NCBI GenBank assembly: GCA_030068145.1
Contig: JAPJBO010000016.1
Span: 186,001-250,000 of the forward strand
DNA from: Diplonema papillatum
Taxonomy: Eukaryota > Euglenozoa > Diplonemea > Diplonemida > Diplonemidae
Reading direction: 5' to 3'
Length of the DNA: 64,000 bases
Below the pieces are notes generated by a model. That model was not told the origin of the DNA, did no database searches, and worked only from the letters and a program-made list of their open reading frames with translations. Within the stretch, counting starts at the first letter, position 1; each line of letters starts with the position of its first letter. The position numbers and the translations under genes are program-made. Shown here piece after piece: positions 1-9,764 of the stretch.

Positions 1-10
1 GCATGATGGT

Positions 11-60
11 CAAGGACGAGTAGTCTGTCCTCGAGCAAGGACGAGAAGTCTGTCCTCGAG
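11..60. repeat. Tandem 25-bp duplication
   Basis: Two head-to-tail copies, 11-35 and 36-60, differ at one base. Both contain the core GTCTGTCCTCGAG. It may be the edge of a longer array lying left of the window. Confidence 0.8.
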
Positions 61-1589
61 CCCAGCTCGACGCCGGTTGTCCTGGGAGTCGAGTTCGACT
101 TCGCAGCGAAGAGGTACCGGCTGAAGCAAGGGTGGGTGCAGAAGCCGCACCTCCTCTTTTGCTCGGTCGATTTGACGCAAATGACTCTGCGCGGCGTCTG
201 GAAGTCGTCGAGACCGCAATTTGAGCGTGGATGGTATGGGGCACACTGCACTGCAGGGTGAGCCCAGTGCTTGCGGATGGTGACCCGAGTCGCTAGTCCG
301 CGTGAGGGACGATATCGTTTCGTTCCTGCGGGGGTGAGCCGGCGTCTATCGGACAACCGGTGGGTCGGCTTCGACTCGAAGCTGCACCCTCGTGGAGGCG
401 TGGTCCGATGCCGGCACGCAGGGACTGGTGGGCTCTCACAGTTGCACTCAGGGAGTTGATGCACCACGAAAGTCGAAAAGAGATTTGGGATAGCATGCAA
501 GAATCTGTAGCGATAATCTGCATCGCCGGTTCGCACGTGATGTGTCATGTTTTCGCCTCTTTAGCCCCCTTGGGCGATGGCCGCGCTTCGATGGGCGCTC
601 TTCTACGCCGTTTTGTTGTCGGCTCCGACGCAGAGTTCGTCCGCTTCTTCGCTCGCGTCAGTGCCGTCTTCTTGACCCTCGCCGCTGGCTTTAATGTTGA
701 TGTTGCGAGTCTCTGATGTTGGTTGTCTTCTGCTGCTTCAGGTAGCATTCCGGGTGTGCTCTTTGTCGCTTTGACGATACGTGGCGAGCAACGTTTTCCC
801 CTCATGTGGAAACCGAGTCAGTAATCGGTTCCCTCAATCCGCTGACCATGATTGGTGCTGAAGCTCGATTCGATTGTACTTACGGTGAGGCAGTTTCTCA
901 CTGGCGTTGTGGTGACCTCGCCCAAGCTCGTTTCCCGGGTTAAGGCAGTCACTCAACATTCCCTTGCGCTAGTGATATCACAAATGTTACAAAGACGTGT
1001 TCTTACTTTTCCCTTTCTTCTGGGCAGTTCTCGTCAGACAATACGAAGAGCAGAAGAAACTCCATGGCGATGTGGGCCCCGTAGAGATGTCCCGCAGCAC
1101 ATCTTCTTTGCCGAGCTGACGACGGCAAAGTTTGCGACTCCGCTGTCGACAAGTAGAATCTTTGTCGACAACTTGCCTTTGTTTGTGCGCTCGCAGCCTT
1201 TGTTCGCACTTTCTCTCGTTGAAGAGATATTGTGCTATTTGCAAAGGCTGCCTTCCTGTTGAAATCATCTGTTCTCATAGTAGTGGACGCCACACTAATT
1301 TTTGTGTACGCCGGTACACAACTGTTTGCGAGACTGGAGGCACTCGTTGCATCGAAGAGTTTGCAAAGGTCGACAGTCAACCTTGGGTTTTACATCGTCT
1401 GTTACGATGGAAAGGTGCGTGGCGTCCCGTGTCTTTCTTCGCACGGGCTCACCGTCGCATCGTTTGAGAGAGCTACACCACCAGGCTCGTTGCCAATCAA
1501 AAAACTGTCAGCTGCCCGTGAAAGTGTCTCACTCCTCTGCGAGGTCGGTTTGAGACGCTTTCACGGGTAAAAACGGTGAGCCACTTACA

Positions 1590-1660
1590 CGGGGGGAAAA
1601 TCTTAGTTTCGTGTTCAGGCGCTACTTGCCTCTAAGTGTTTGATGCTAGCATCAAGTCTT
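1590..1660. repeat. Dispersed repeat copy, shared with 10.44-10.52 kb
   Basis: A G-run, a motif resembling ATCTTAGTTT, and downstream TTTGATGCTAGCA recur in the same order at 10440-10520. Fragments of the same string recur near 20.89 and 21.07 kb. The copies are degenerate, so this looks like an old interspersed family rather than a gene. Confidence 0.55.
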
Positions 1661-1844
1661 CTTCGCGGAATGCAGAGTCTTTTTTTCTTCTTTTTTTCTT
1701 TTTTCCCCGTTTTCTGTTTTTTCTGTTCTTTCTTTCGTTGTCGACAATTTCTTTTTTCTCCTTTTACTTCTAATTTTAACTTTAATTTTCTTTACCATGG
1801 TATTTTTGGACTTTCTGGTGCCGTAGAGTAGTTCTTCTTTCTCT

Positions 1845-1905
1845 ATGCCGCCCACGTCGATGTTCGTTTAGCAGCGGCTGCCGAATCATGCCGTGGCACC
1901 GTCCT
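1845..1905. repeat. Dispersed repeat fragment shared with 44.95 kb
   Basis: The motif GCCGCCCACG followed by GTTTAGCAGCGGCTGCC and a conserved tail recurs at about 44951-45003. Part of the same family lies in kinesin intron 3 near 25.87-26.01 kb. Confidence 0.6.
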
Positions 1906-2370
1906 TTTGTGCGTCTGCCTTGCTGAAGAAGTGTGGGAAAGGAGTCCAGGACTCCGTGGTTTGAAACCATGTGCTATGGCTTCACTTCCTCCTCCCTTCG
2001 TCCGTTTTTCTTTAAAAAAAGGGGGTTTACAAATTGGGTTGTGGCTCGTAACCAACCGCCACGGGGCACTACTTCCACCAGGTGAAAGTGTTTACGCTTT
2101 CTCGAGAGAGATGACGTAGCCATTGGTTGTGAATCTCCTGGCACATTCCTCCCATGAGAGTACGGATACTTGCTGGTCGTCGTAGCATACCCATTCATCG
2201 TCTTCCTTTAACACGGTATAGTAATGACCTGCCGTTGCTCTTCCGGTGTGGATAATGAAGCCTTTTACTTTTGGGGGGGGGGTACGTATAGTTGTAAGTG
2301 CGTACTTCGAGAATTAGGCCTTGCGTGGGTACACTTTGCTGCCTATTTTACCTTGCAAACTTTCATAAGT

Positions 2371-2520
2371 ACCGGTTATTGACCGCAATGTTGCGGTCAA
2401 TGACCGCATGAGTGCGGTCAATGACCAGTACCCTACCGGTCAATGACCGCAAGGTACCGGTCAACATTATTGCGGTCAGCGTGGTGCGGTCATTGACCGC
2501 ACCAGCCCTTGACCGGTCCA
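2371..2520. repeat. Palindromic GACCG-rich minisatellite
   Basis: The palindromic pairs TTGACCGCA and TGCGGTCAA, and the related ACCGGTCA, recur about ten times in 150 bases with short variable spacers. Neighbouring units are inverted, so the whole stretch can fold into several alternative hairpins. No coding frame runs through it. Confidence 0.85.
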
Positions 2521-2715
2521 CCGTGCAGTGGGTTGCACCAGGAGGGGGGGGAGGGGGGGGTACCCACCCCCACCCAGGGTTAGCAACTTCGTTTTGGGTC
2601 TCAGGCTTAGTATCAGCACTGCACTCCCCCCCTTTTTATTTTCAGCGGGCTGGTATTCGTGAAACCGTGCGGGAAACGTGTTGCGTGGAACCCCGCCAGC
2701 TTGGCCACTTCCTTT

Positions 2716-2856
2716 CACGGTAAGGTCCAGCCTCAGAAGCTGGAGCTAAGAAGAGGGTGCCCGAGTCACACCCGAGAAGCGGGCGCGCTACATCCAAAAC
2801 GCGTGTAAATCTGCAGGAGTGACGCCCGACTTTTTTAAACTCCAGCTTTTAACTAC
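2716..2856. mobile_element. MITE of the CACGGT family, right end lost
   Basis: The left end matches the inverted terminus of the complete copies at 35470-35634 and 39428-39563: CACGGTAAGGTCCAGC followed by the inner hairpin CAGAAGCTGGAG. The interior keeps the motif around CACACCCGAGAAGCGGG and the right inner arm AACTCCAGCTTTT. The right terminus ending CACCGTG is missing, so this copy is truncated. No coding capacity. Confidence 0.7.
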
Positions 2857-3054
2857 TCCCAGTTATTTTCCCCCATGGGAGGTCTCGGCCCAATTTTTCC
2901 TCCCCGCACCTGTTGGCGCGAGACCGGAACCGTCGTCAAAAAAATACTCGAGGGGCCGCCCGGTGCTCCTTGCGACGAGGGAAAAGCGACTACAACTAGT
3001 AGAAGTAGATTTACCTGCGCGGGTACAGCACATCTCCTTTGTATTGTCCTCTGA

Positions 3055-3215
3055 CAGAGCAGAGTGAACCAATGCCTCTCATCACACCTTTGAGACACGG
3101 CTGTGTCAGCGTGCTCCTGACAGATGCGAGCGTCCGGCATTGTGAATGTAGTGCAGTATAGTGCGTTGCTCAGGGTAGTCGAAGGCCTGACAATCACACT
3201 AATGCAACAAATTTA
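3055..3215. repeat. Dispersed repeat with relatives at 13.3 and 21.4 kb
   Basis: The segment around 3150-3215 reappears in reverse complement at about 13315-13400, for example GTAGTCGAAGGCCTGACAAT. The segment around 3060-3240, from GTGAACCAATGCC to ATCGACAAGGGG, is matched in the same orientation at about 21435-21555. No frame is conserved among the copies. Confidence 0.6.
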
Positions 3216-3488
3216 CTAGTGCAGTCGTTGGGTGATATCGACAAGGGGCTTCGTCCGTGGCGCGATCGTCGTGCGGCCCGCAGCGGTCGCAAAGGTTGTG
3301 GTCAGTGAGCCACACAGGGTCGTATTCTGCGACTCTTGCACTACTGCATGGGTAGTCACCGGCTTGCTGGTGAGTACCACACATTGAGATCTACAACTGA
3401 CGACCTCCTCGAGTATTTCCGATACGCAGGCGCGAAATGAAAAAAAAAGGGAACAAAAGAACGAATCGAAACAAGTGTCAAAGGTGTG

Positions 3489-3508
3489 CCCCCCCCCCCC
3501 CCCCCCCC
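3489..3508. repeat. 20-base poly-C tract
   Basis: An uninterrupted run of 20 C. Similar homopolymer G or C runs occur at 9036-9055, 11263-11274, 12824-12837 and about 18245-18263, several of them next to ends of mobile elements. Confidence 0.95.
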
Positions 3509-5859
3509 TCCAGCGTTGAAATAAAAGTTTAATCGCCGGATCAGCCTGATCCACCACTCCCCTTCCACGTTTACTCCTTTCAAAAGATACCCAAAAAGAA
3601 CGCCAGATGCACGACACCGGGGCGCTTGAGCTCCCTGATGCAATCACAACATTCCTGGAGACGCGGTCTTCCATTGAAGACTTCTGCACGATGAACGTGC
3701 CTGCTGTCGAAGGACCCGTACAGTTATCTCTCGGACTGGTTCTGGCGCCCAGTGCAGGGCGATGCTGTTCGTTCGGCAAGAAAGCCTCCTGTTACGGGCG
3801 GAGGTGGCAACCCTGCACCTCATATCGTGAAACAGGCTTCCCCGCTAAAACCCACTCGCTCTGAGCAAGGTGAGAATGTCAGCAATGTAGCGCCAACGTA
3901 GTACCCTTGGGCGTGAGTGGGTAGTTGCAACAAGGCTTCCCACGTCAACAATGTCGTTTTCTCGTGTACGTTTCTAGTGTACGTTGTCCCGCGTTGAAGA
4001 GTCACTTCTGTCCCACTTGTCTACAATCTTTCCGATGGAGCCCACCCAGAGTGGTAGCTAGATTCGATGCTAGAGTCCCGGAAGTTGCTTGAGTTTTGAT
4101 GACACATCCCCTTCTCAGGCAGTAAACGAAACAGGATCCTAAGGCCGGCACTACAGCTCGATGAGGATCGAAAGGAGTTATCGGTACAAGTTTCTTCGGC
4201 CTTAGTAAACTCTGTCTTATTTTCGAACGTCAATATGGAATAGACGGTCGAACACCTGTTTCATCACTGCCTGCGACAAAGATCTGCTCATACAGCCGTC
4301 CTCGTGACGAAGAAAAGTTCTCAGCCAAAGCTCGGACGTCTGCACTGAAGCATGAAGCGAAATCAGCGATGCAGTAGACCTGCGGGGCCGCTGGAAACGC
4401 TTAGTGAGCAGCAAACCTCGAAGAAAAAGTACGCAAGTGTACTTCGCACCTTCCGCGGCCCACACCGGAGCCAAGATCTCTGCGCAGACGTGCAGGAGCA
4501 GTAGCACAGTTTTGTCGAACTGCCGAAGCAGCCGGAGACAGGAGACGGCAGGGGGCAGGTCTTACTTTTCTTTTCCTTTATACTCATGGCAATCCGCCCC
4601 CGGCAATTCCGACTGTCCGATCTCGGCCACAAATAGTTTGCGCCCGAAGATGAAGGTTGACCAGGTCCCAATCCGCTTTCCGCAAACCACGGCTAACAAC
4701 GTACATTGCAAAAAAAGAACAGGCACCGGAGCACGAGCAGTTGTTTGCGCGATTCAATCTACATGTGTTCTGGTTAAACCCGCTGCCATCGCTATTTTTG
4801 GCTGTAACAAATACTGTCTCCAGGGACGCAGAAAATAAGACGCGGCACTGGCCAACCACGGTTGTAACCAGAAAATGATGAGAGGAAACTGTTTTCCGTT
4901 GAACGCTTAGCCCTGGACGTTTGTTTCATAGTACAGGGCGCGAGGGATCGCCGTGGATGGCCCGTGACGCGTTCTCATTTCCTCCAGCTTTGCATGTTTC
5001 AAACACTGTTTGGTAAAAAGAAAAAGGGCTAGTTCGCGCGTTGTGTTGAGCCAGACAATTAAGAGGCGATTTGCAGTGCTCTGCCGCACCAGCAACCGAT
5101 ACACACAATGTCGCAGCGGCTCGAGAAGCGCACCACGACGGGTAGTATGAGAAAACACGGAATGTCAAACGTGTGTTCTGCGGCATTTTGTGCGGGTATC
5201 TCCGGCATTTCATTTCATGCGGGATGCGCGGCGTTTGCTGTACCTCGCTGGTTGAGAGTGAGCAAAACGGACCTGCAATTTTCTGAGGTGCATTTGCACG
5301 GCGTCCCAGCTCCAGGCACAGCCCAGCACCATAGTTGCAGAGATGTGTGAGTATTAGTTCAGCAGAATACAGAAGCATATGTGTGTGTATGTGTGTGTGT
5401 GTCTGTGTCGACTGTGTACCATGGTGGGTGCTCTACGCCTCTGACTTGGAACATCCCCGTTCCGATGTTCCTACCGTATCAACGGTACGCCAGCAGAAGG
5501 TCGCCTTCAAGAAAACTACGACAAACAGAGCCGCATCAGGAGCCGTTCGACCTGATCGGTTCCAACTGCACGCGTGCCTAAGTGACGCTGCTCTTCAGCT
5601 CCCCCTTGTGGGCTACCAAATGCGAATGACCACCGACAGCCGTCCTCTCGCCTTGCAGCTAAGAGCCGCAGGGCGCCCAGGCGCCGTATCGTTTGATCTT
5701 GACTCGCTAGCTAAGCGCCAATCAGCAAGCCGTGGCACCTAGCAAGCACGTCAGTTTCGCGGGCGGTCCATGTGGCAGGGGGGAAGAGAGAGCGAGAAGG
5801 AGGGCTGACCACGTTTCGGAAGCTTACCAGTCCAATGCTACTCGTCACTGACAAAACTT

Positions 5860-5876
5860 TTAACCCTTTACCGACC
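5860..5876. repeat. piggyBac left end: TTAA target site plus 13-bp terminal inverted repeat
   Basis: TTAA followed by CCCTTTACCGACC, matched exactly in reverse complement at 9056-9072. Confidence 0.95.
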
Positions 5877-6201
5877 ATCTACGCATATATGGCGTAGATA
5901 ATGCAGCGAATATCATGAGTAGCTCCCGAAGGGTGCCCCTGTGGTTAATCCGGCACCCAAGGGACGTATTTTAAAGATTTCTTAGCGTATCTTTCCATTA
6001 AAGCAACTGCCGACAAAAAAGAGTGCCTGCCCCCGCTCTTTTTTCACGGCTGGAACTCGAGGTGTCCCCAGAAAATTTCTTGGGCCAGTCACACACGGAT
6101 TTTGAAATATCAGCACCGGTACCAAAAAAACGAGCAGGACAGAACTGCGGACTGAACAAAAGAACTGCAAAAAATGGTCAGGAAAGGCGTGATTGTCAGT
6201 G

Positions 6202-8742
6202 ATGAAGTGTGCGATTCAGAAAGCACATCGTCCGAGACAGAGTCGGACAGCTCGTCGACGGATGCCGAGAAAGTCCCCTTCCCGTGCGCAGAAACCTGAA
6301 AAGCAGACTGGGAAGCCTCAGCAGCCGGTAGATGGGTGGACAGCTGGTATGGGGCCTGTGGATGACTTCCTGAGAAAGCTGCCTGCGGACACCTTTCGCA
6401 CGTGCACCGTCGTTGATTCCCTGGAGCAGTACGACGACCACCGAAGCAGGCGCGAATTCGGGTCCATACCCGGGGTGACACTGAGACTGAGAAACGAGCA
6501 GAAGGGGTGTGAATGCGCCTACATCGCGTTGTGGCGTGCACTTGCATGGCGAACTACCGGAAAGACAGATCTCCCGACTAAGGCTGTCCTCCTCAACTTT
6601 GCAGAAGAGAACTTCCATGAGAAGAAAACGAGCGTGGGGAGCTTGAGGTCGCTGGATTGCTTTGAAGTTCAGCAGTTTTGCCACACGCATGACATTGGAT
6701 TCGTACTCTCGCCGGACTGCATGAAGACAATCCTGTATCGCCGTGTTACAGGAGACACAACGCACAGGGAGGAGTACGAAGCACAGCGTCCCGTGAACAT
6801 TGTTTTCCTCAATAGCCCCCGTGGTAACGACGCCGTCGGTCACTTCGTCAACTTCTTCTTCGAATCCCCCGTGCGTGCGCAGACATCCAGAAAGCCGGCA
6901 GCGAAGCGAGACGGGAAGAAACCACCGCAAAAGAAGCAGACAGACCAGAAGAAGACCACACCACCCAAACCTGCTGCATCAATCAAGTTCCCACTTATGA
7001 AGTGGGCTGACACGGTAGTTCCGATTCCGGAACTTCCATTCGATGAGAAGTTGTCTGGACCACAAACCGACACCTTTGGGGACGTGCTGCATCAGAACTC
7101 TTCTCCGGAGGGGATATTCAGTTTGTTCTTCACTCCAAGTGTCGTGGGCAAAATAATCGGCCAGATGTCCACATACAGCGCTCAGAAGGCGAAGACACGA
7201 GGGCGGGAAGACAAGTTCAAAGCCCCAGATGAAAAGGAACTGAAGCGTTGGTTCGCACTGACCATCGCCATGGGGCTGACTGTGAAGGGGGACCTGTACA
7301 ACTACTGGTGCACGGATCCTGTTGAACACATTCCGTTTTTTGCTTCTGTGATGGGGCGGAACCGGTGGATGGAGATCTACAGGACTCTCCATTTTACTGA
7401 CGACAGCGTTGTCGAAAGCGACCGCCTCAAAAAAATCAAAAACGTTTTCGACATGGTTTCGGAGCAGTGGGCAGAAGTCTGGCGTCCGTCCAAGCAGCTG
7501 AGCTTCGATGAGAGCATTATTCGCTTGAAAGGACGCCTGTCTTTCAAACAGTATGCGCCACAAAAGAGACATCGCTTCGGGATAAAAGCTTTCGTCCTCG
7601 CTGAAGCTGCTACCGGCTACGTGCTTGCTGCCACCATTTACTCCGGGAAGATTGGCGATGGCGTTGGGGGAAACGTAGGCGAGCGTGAGATGCTTCACCT
7701 TGCCAGGAAGTACGCACAGCGTGGGCACTGGCTGTATTTCGACAACTACTATACCAGTGTCCCACTAATGCTTGCTCTATCCAGCATGGGGTTCCATTCG
7801 TGTGGTACAGTACGGTCGAACCGGAAAGGGCTCCCATTACTTCGCGAGAAAAAGGAGAAGAAACGTGGCCGACCAAGTAAGATCGAGAAGGCCAAGGCAC
7901 CGCAGCGTGGGGACTCTTTTTTCATGCAATCCGGACCGGTCACTTACGTGGAGTGGCACGACAAACGGGAGGTCAAAATGTTGTCCACCCTCCCGATCGG
8001 GGCATCCACAACTGAGGTCCAGAGACGACCCAAAGGTTCTTGTGGAAGAAAGGAACCAGTGCAAAAACCCGATATCGTCGAGTCCTACAACGCGTACATG
8101 GGCGGTGTCGACCTCAGCGACCAGCTCATGGCCAGTTGTGGCCGGCTCATGAAGGGTCGGAGGTGGTACCTGAAGCTTTTCTTCTACTTGTTGGAAGTTT
8201 CGTGCCTCAACGCATCTGTTATTTGGAAACATCTCCACAAAGACGATCTGCAGAGCTTTTCCTTCGCTAACTTCAAGCGTGCGCTTATTGCGGGGCTCCT
8301 GAACGCAGATCCTGCCGATGACAGCAGCACAGAACCGGATGAGGTAAGTGCCGGCCCCGAACCCACGACTCCCACCAAATCGCAGCAGGACAGCGCACCG
8401 TCGACCCCATTCTCGCCAAGTACTCCGTCACGTGCTGACGATCATCCGTGCCGGCTTGACGGTAAAACCCACTACCTTGTGCCCCTGGACCGCCGGACGA
8501 CTTGCAAGTGCCACGTGCAGCGCAAGGACGTCCAATACATGTGCAAGCAGTGTGGTGTGCCATTGTGCCCTGCACCCTGCTTTGGGCGGTTTCACACCAA
8601 GCAGGACCACAAATTCGACGACCCGAACTTGAAGGACGCGCAGCGCCGACTCAAGGATCCCAACGGGCGCCCATTCAAGCGCGGGAGGAAGCGCAGTCTC
8701 CAGTCAAACAACAGCCCTGCGCACAACAAGCGCAAGACCTGA
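6202..8742 (+). CDS. piggyBac transposase with N-terminal OTU-like domain
   Basis: DDE-type transposase that would cut and paste the surrounding element at TTAA sites in the nucleus. The first in-frame ATG is at 6202 (846 codons). Counting from it, the core domain spans about 275-670 with FDES (Asp436), FDNYYTS (Asp514) and YNAYMGGVD (Asp637). WHDKREVKML and the RWYLKLFFYLLEV helix, both typical of the family, are also present. A cysteine-rich zinc-binding tail follows (Cys768, 770, 781, 784, 789, 793, His798), as in other piggyBac proteins, then a basic C-terminus. Unusually, residues about 95-225 form an extra domain with GCECAYIALWRAL (Cys103/105) and GHFVNFFF (His214). Its spacing recalls an OTU or papain-like cysteine peptidase. 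An upstream ATG at 6174 opens a different frame encoding an acidic Ser/Glu/Asp-rich stretch that stops at 6299. That stretch resembles a normal piggyBac N-terminus, so a frameshift or an intron near 6280 is possible. Confidence 0.92.
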   Translation: MKCAIQKAHRPRQSRTARRRMPRKSPSRAQKPEKQTGKPQQPVDGWTAGMGPVDDFLRKLPADTFRTCTVVDSLEQYDDHRSRREFGSIPGVTLRLRNEQKGCECAYIALWRALAWRTTGKTDLPTKAVLLNFAEENFHEKKTSVGSLRSLDCFEVQQFCHTHDIGFVLSPDCMKTILYRRVTGDTTHREEYEAQRPVNIVFLNSPRGNDAVGHFVNFFFESPVRAQTSRKPAAKRDGKKPPQKKQTDQKKTTPPKPAASIKFPLMKWADTVVPIPELPFDEKLSGPQTDTFGDVLHQNSSPEGIFSLFFTPSVVGKIIGQMSTYSAQKAKTRGREDKFKAPDEKELKRWFALTIAMGLTVKGDLYNYWCTDPVEHIPFFASVMGRNRWMEIYRTLHFTDDSVVESDRLKKIKNVFDMVSEQWAEVWRPSKQLSFDESIIRLKGRLSFKQYAPQKRHRFGIKAFVLAEAATGYVLAATIYSGKIGDGVGGNVGEREMLHLARKYAQRGHWLYFDNYYTSVPLMLALSSMGFHSCGTVRSNRKGLPLLREKKEKKRGRPSKIEKAKAPQRGDSFFMQSGPVTYVEWHDKREVKMLSTLPIGASTTEVQRRPKGSCGRKEPVQKPDIVESYNAYMGGVDLSDQLMASCGRLMKGRRWYLKLFFYLLEVSCLNASVIWKHLHKDDLQSFSFANFKRALIAGLLNADPADDSSTEPDEVSAGPEPTTPTKSQQDSAPSTPFSPSTPSRADDHPCRLDGKTHYLVPLDRRTTCKCHVQRKDVQYMCKQCGVPLCPAPCFGRFHTKQDHKFDDPNLKDAQRRLKDPNGRPFKRGRKRSLQSNNSPAHNKRKT

Positions 8743-9055
8743 GGCTGTGCTTGGATCGCCTTCTACTTTTTCGACGCGTAGGAGTGCAATCTCGCTACCA
8801 ATTTCGTCTCTCTTCATACCTTCCGTGGCAGAGCTTATTCTTTCACTCTCATTCTTTCGTAAAATTTCCAGGTGGCTGGCTGAGCAACGCCTGGCCAACC
8901 GGACACGATACTTTTGCGACGGCCCGGCCCCCCTGCACGCCGAACATGACATGAGTGCCTGATACAAGACCAGCACGAATGCTTGATACACCCCGGACGA
9001 AGTGTACCCGAAAATAGGCAATTTCCTCAGAATAACCCCCCCCCCCCCCCCCCCC

Positions 9056-9072
9056 GGTCGGTAAAGGGTTAA
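9056..9072. repeat. piggyBac right end: 13-bp terminal inverted repeat plus TTAA
   Basis: GGTCGGTAAAGGG followed by TTAA, the exact inverse of the left end. A 20-base poly-C run at 9036-9055 abuts it on the inner side. Confidence 0.95.
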
Positions 9073-9532
9073 ACAACCATTCGTCTCAACTGAATCATAC
9101 CGAAGCATGCGGTGTAACGGAGGGAAAGAGGATAGCAGGGCAGAATCTTGTGCTTTTCTTGGGTCAGTCGGTTCGGGACTGATGTCAAGGCAAGAAGTGC
9201 TGCGGTGCTTGAGTTGTTTGATCCAAAACATTCTAAACAAACAGAAAACGCGGAACCGGCCTTTCCTTTTGTTTTGTGGGGTTTCGCGGTTCGTAGAGTA
9301 TTTGTCCAGAATTCTTCGCTTCTTCCTTCTCCTGTTTTCTTCCATTGCAGTGCAGGGTTCCCCGCAGGATTCGGGGGGGTGTTCTAATTCAGAAGGGGGC
9401 GAGAAATGGGGGTGGGGGAGAATTACATTTTTTCTCTTGAACCTTCACCGCCTCCTCCCGAATGGAGCTGCGCACGACGTGCGCGATTAGGGGGTAGCTT
9501 TGCTTTGCTGAGAGCTTCCCGCATTAGTAAAC

Positions 9533-9764
9533 TTACCTACCCCCCCGTGCATAAGATGGATAGCCAAACCCCCTTGATTAAGATGGATAACGGGCGAGAA
9601 TGCCAATCCATCTTAAACACGGGGGTGAGGTACCCCTTTGCAAAGTGACTACACTGTAGTAGTACAGTGCCCCCGTGTTTAAGATGGATACCCCCCTTGA
9701 TTAAGGTGGATACTGCCAAAACCCGAGTTTTTCATCCATCTTATGCACGGGGGAGGGTAGGTAC
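9533..9764. mobile_element. MITE-like nested hairpin element
   Basis: Outer inverted repeats start with TACCTACCC and run through CGTGCATAAGATGGAT on the left. They are matched by ATCCATCTTATGCACG and GGGTAGGTA on the right. Inside lies a second inverted pair containing CCATCTTAAACACGGGGG and its complement, around a short central palindrome (CACTGTAGTAGTACAGTG). With about 230 bases and no reading frame it looks like a miniature inverted-repeat element. I could not fix a target-site duplication. Confidence 0.8.

Larger units (their letters stand above)
1..5859. other. Gene-poor repeat region left of the piggyBac element
   Basis: I see no reading frame here with a recognisable domain, and the open frames are short and overlap on both strands. 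What can be seen is repeat debris: a tandem 25-bp duplication at the left edge, copies of dispersed repeats near 1.6, 1.85 and 3.1 kb, a palindromic array at 2.4 kb, a truncated MITE at 2.7 kb, homopolymer tracts of G or C at about 2270, 2541 and 3489, and a GT-rich microsatellite near 5380-5409. The base composition is mixed and less GC-rich than the genes further right. An undetected multi-exon gene is possible, but nothing in the sequence argues for one. Confidence 0.6.
5860..9072 (+). mobile_element. Complete piggyBac-type DNA transposon
   Basis: The element is bounded by TTAA at 5860-5863 and TTAA at 9069-9072, the target site characteristic of the piggyBac superfamily. Immediately inside are perfect 13-bp inverted repeats beginning CCC: CCCTTTACCGACC at 5864-5876 and its complement at 9056-9068. 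A subterminal palindrome (ATCTACGC at 5877-5884 and GCGTAGAT at 5892-5899) follows the left end. A run of 20 C lies directly against the right inverted repeat. The 3.2-kb interior carries one long transposase frame with all three catalytic aspartates. Intact ends and an open gene suggest a recent insertion, although the 5' end of the gene may carry a frameshift. Confidence 0.95.

Noticed and set aside
6193-6201. TTG at 6193 as transposase start
   Set aside because: Non-ATG starts are unlikely in eukaryotes. ATG at 6202, or an upstream exon in the other frame, is preferred.
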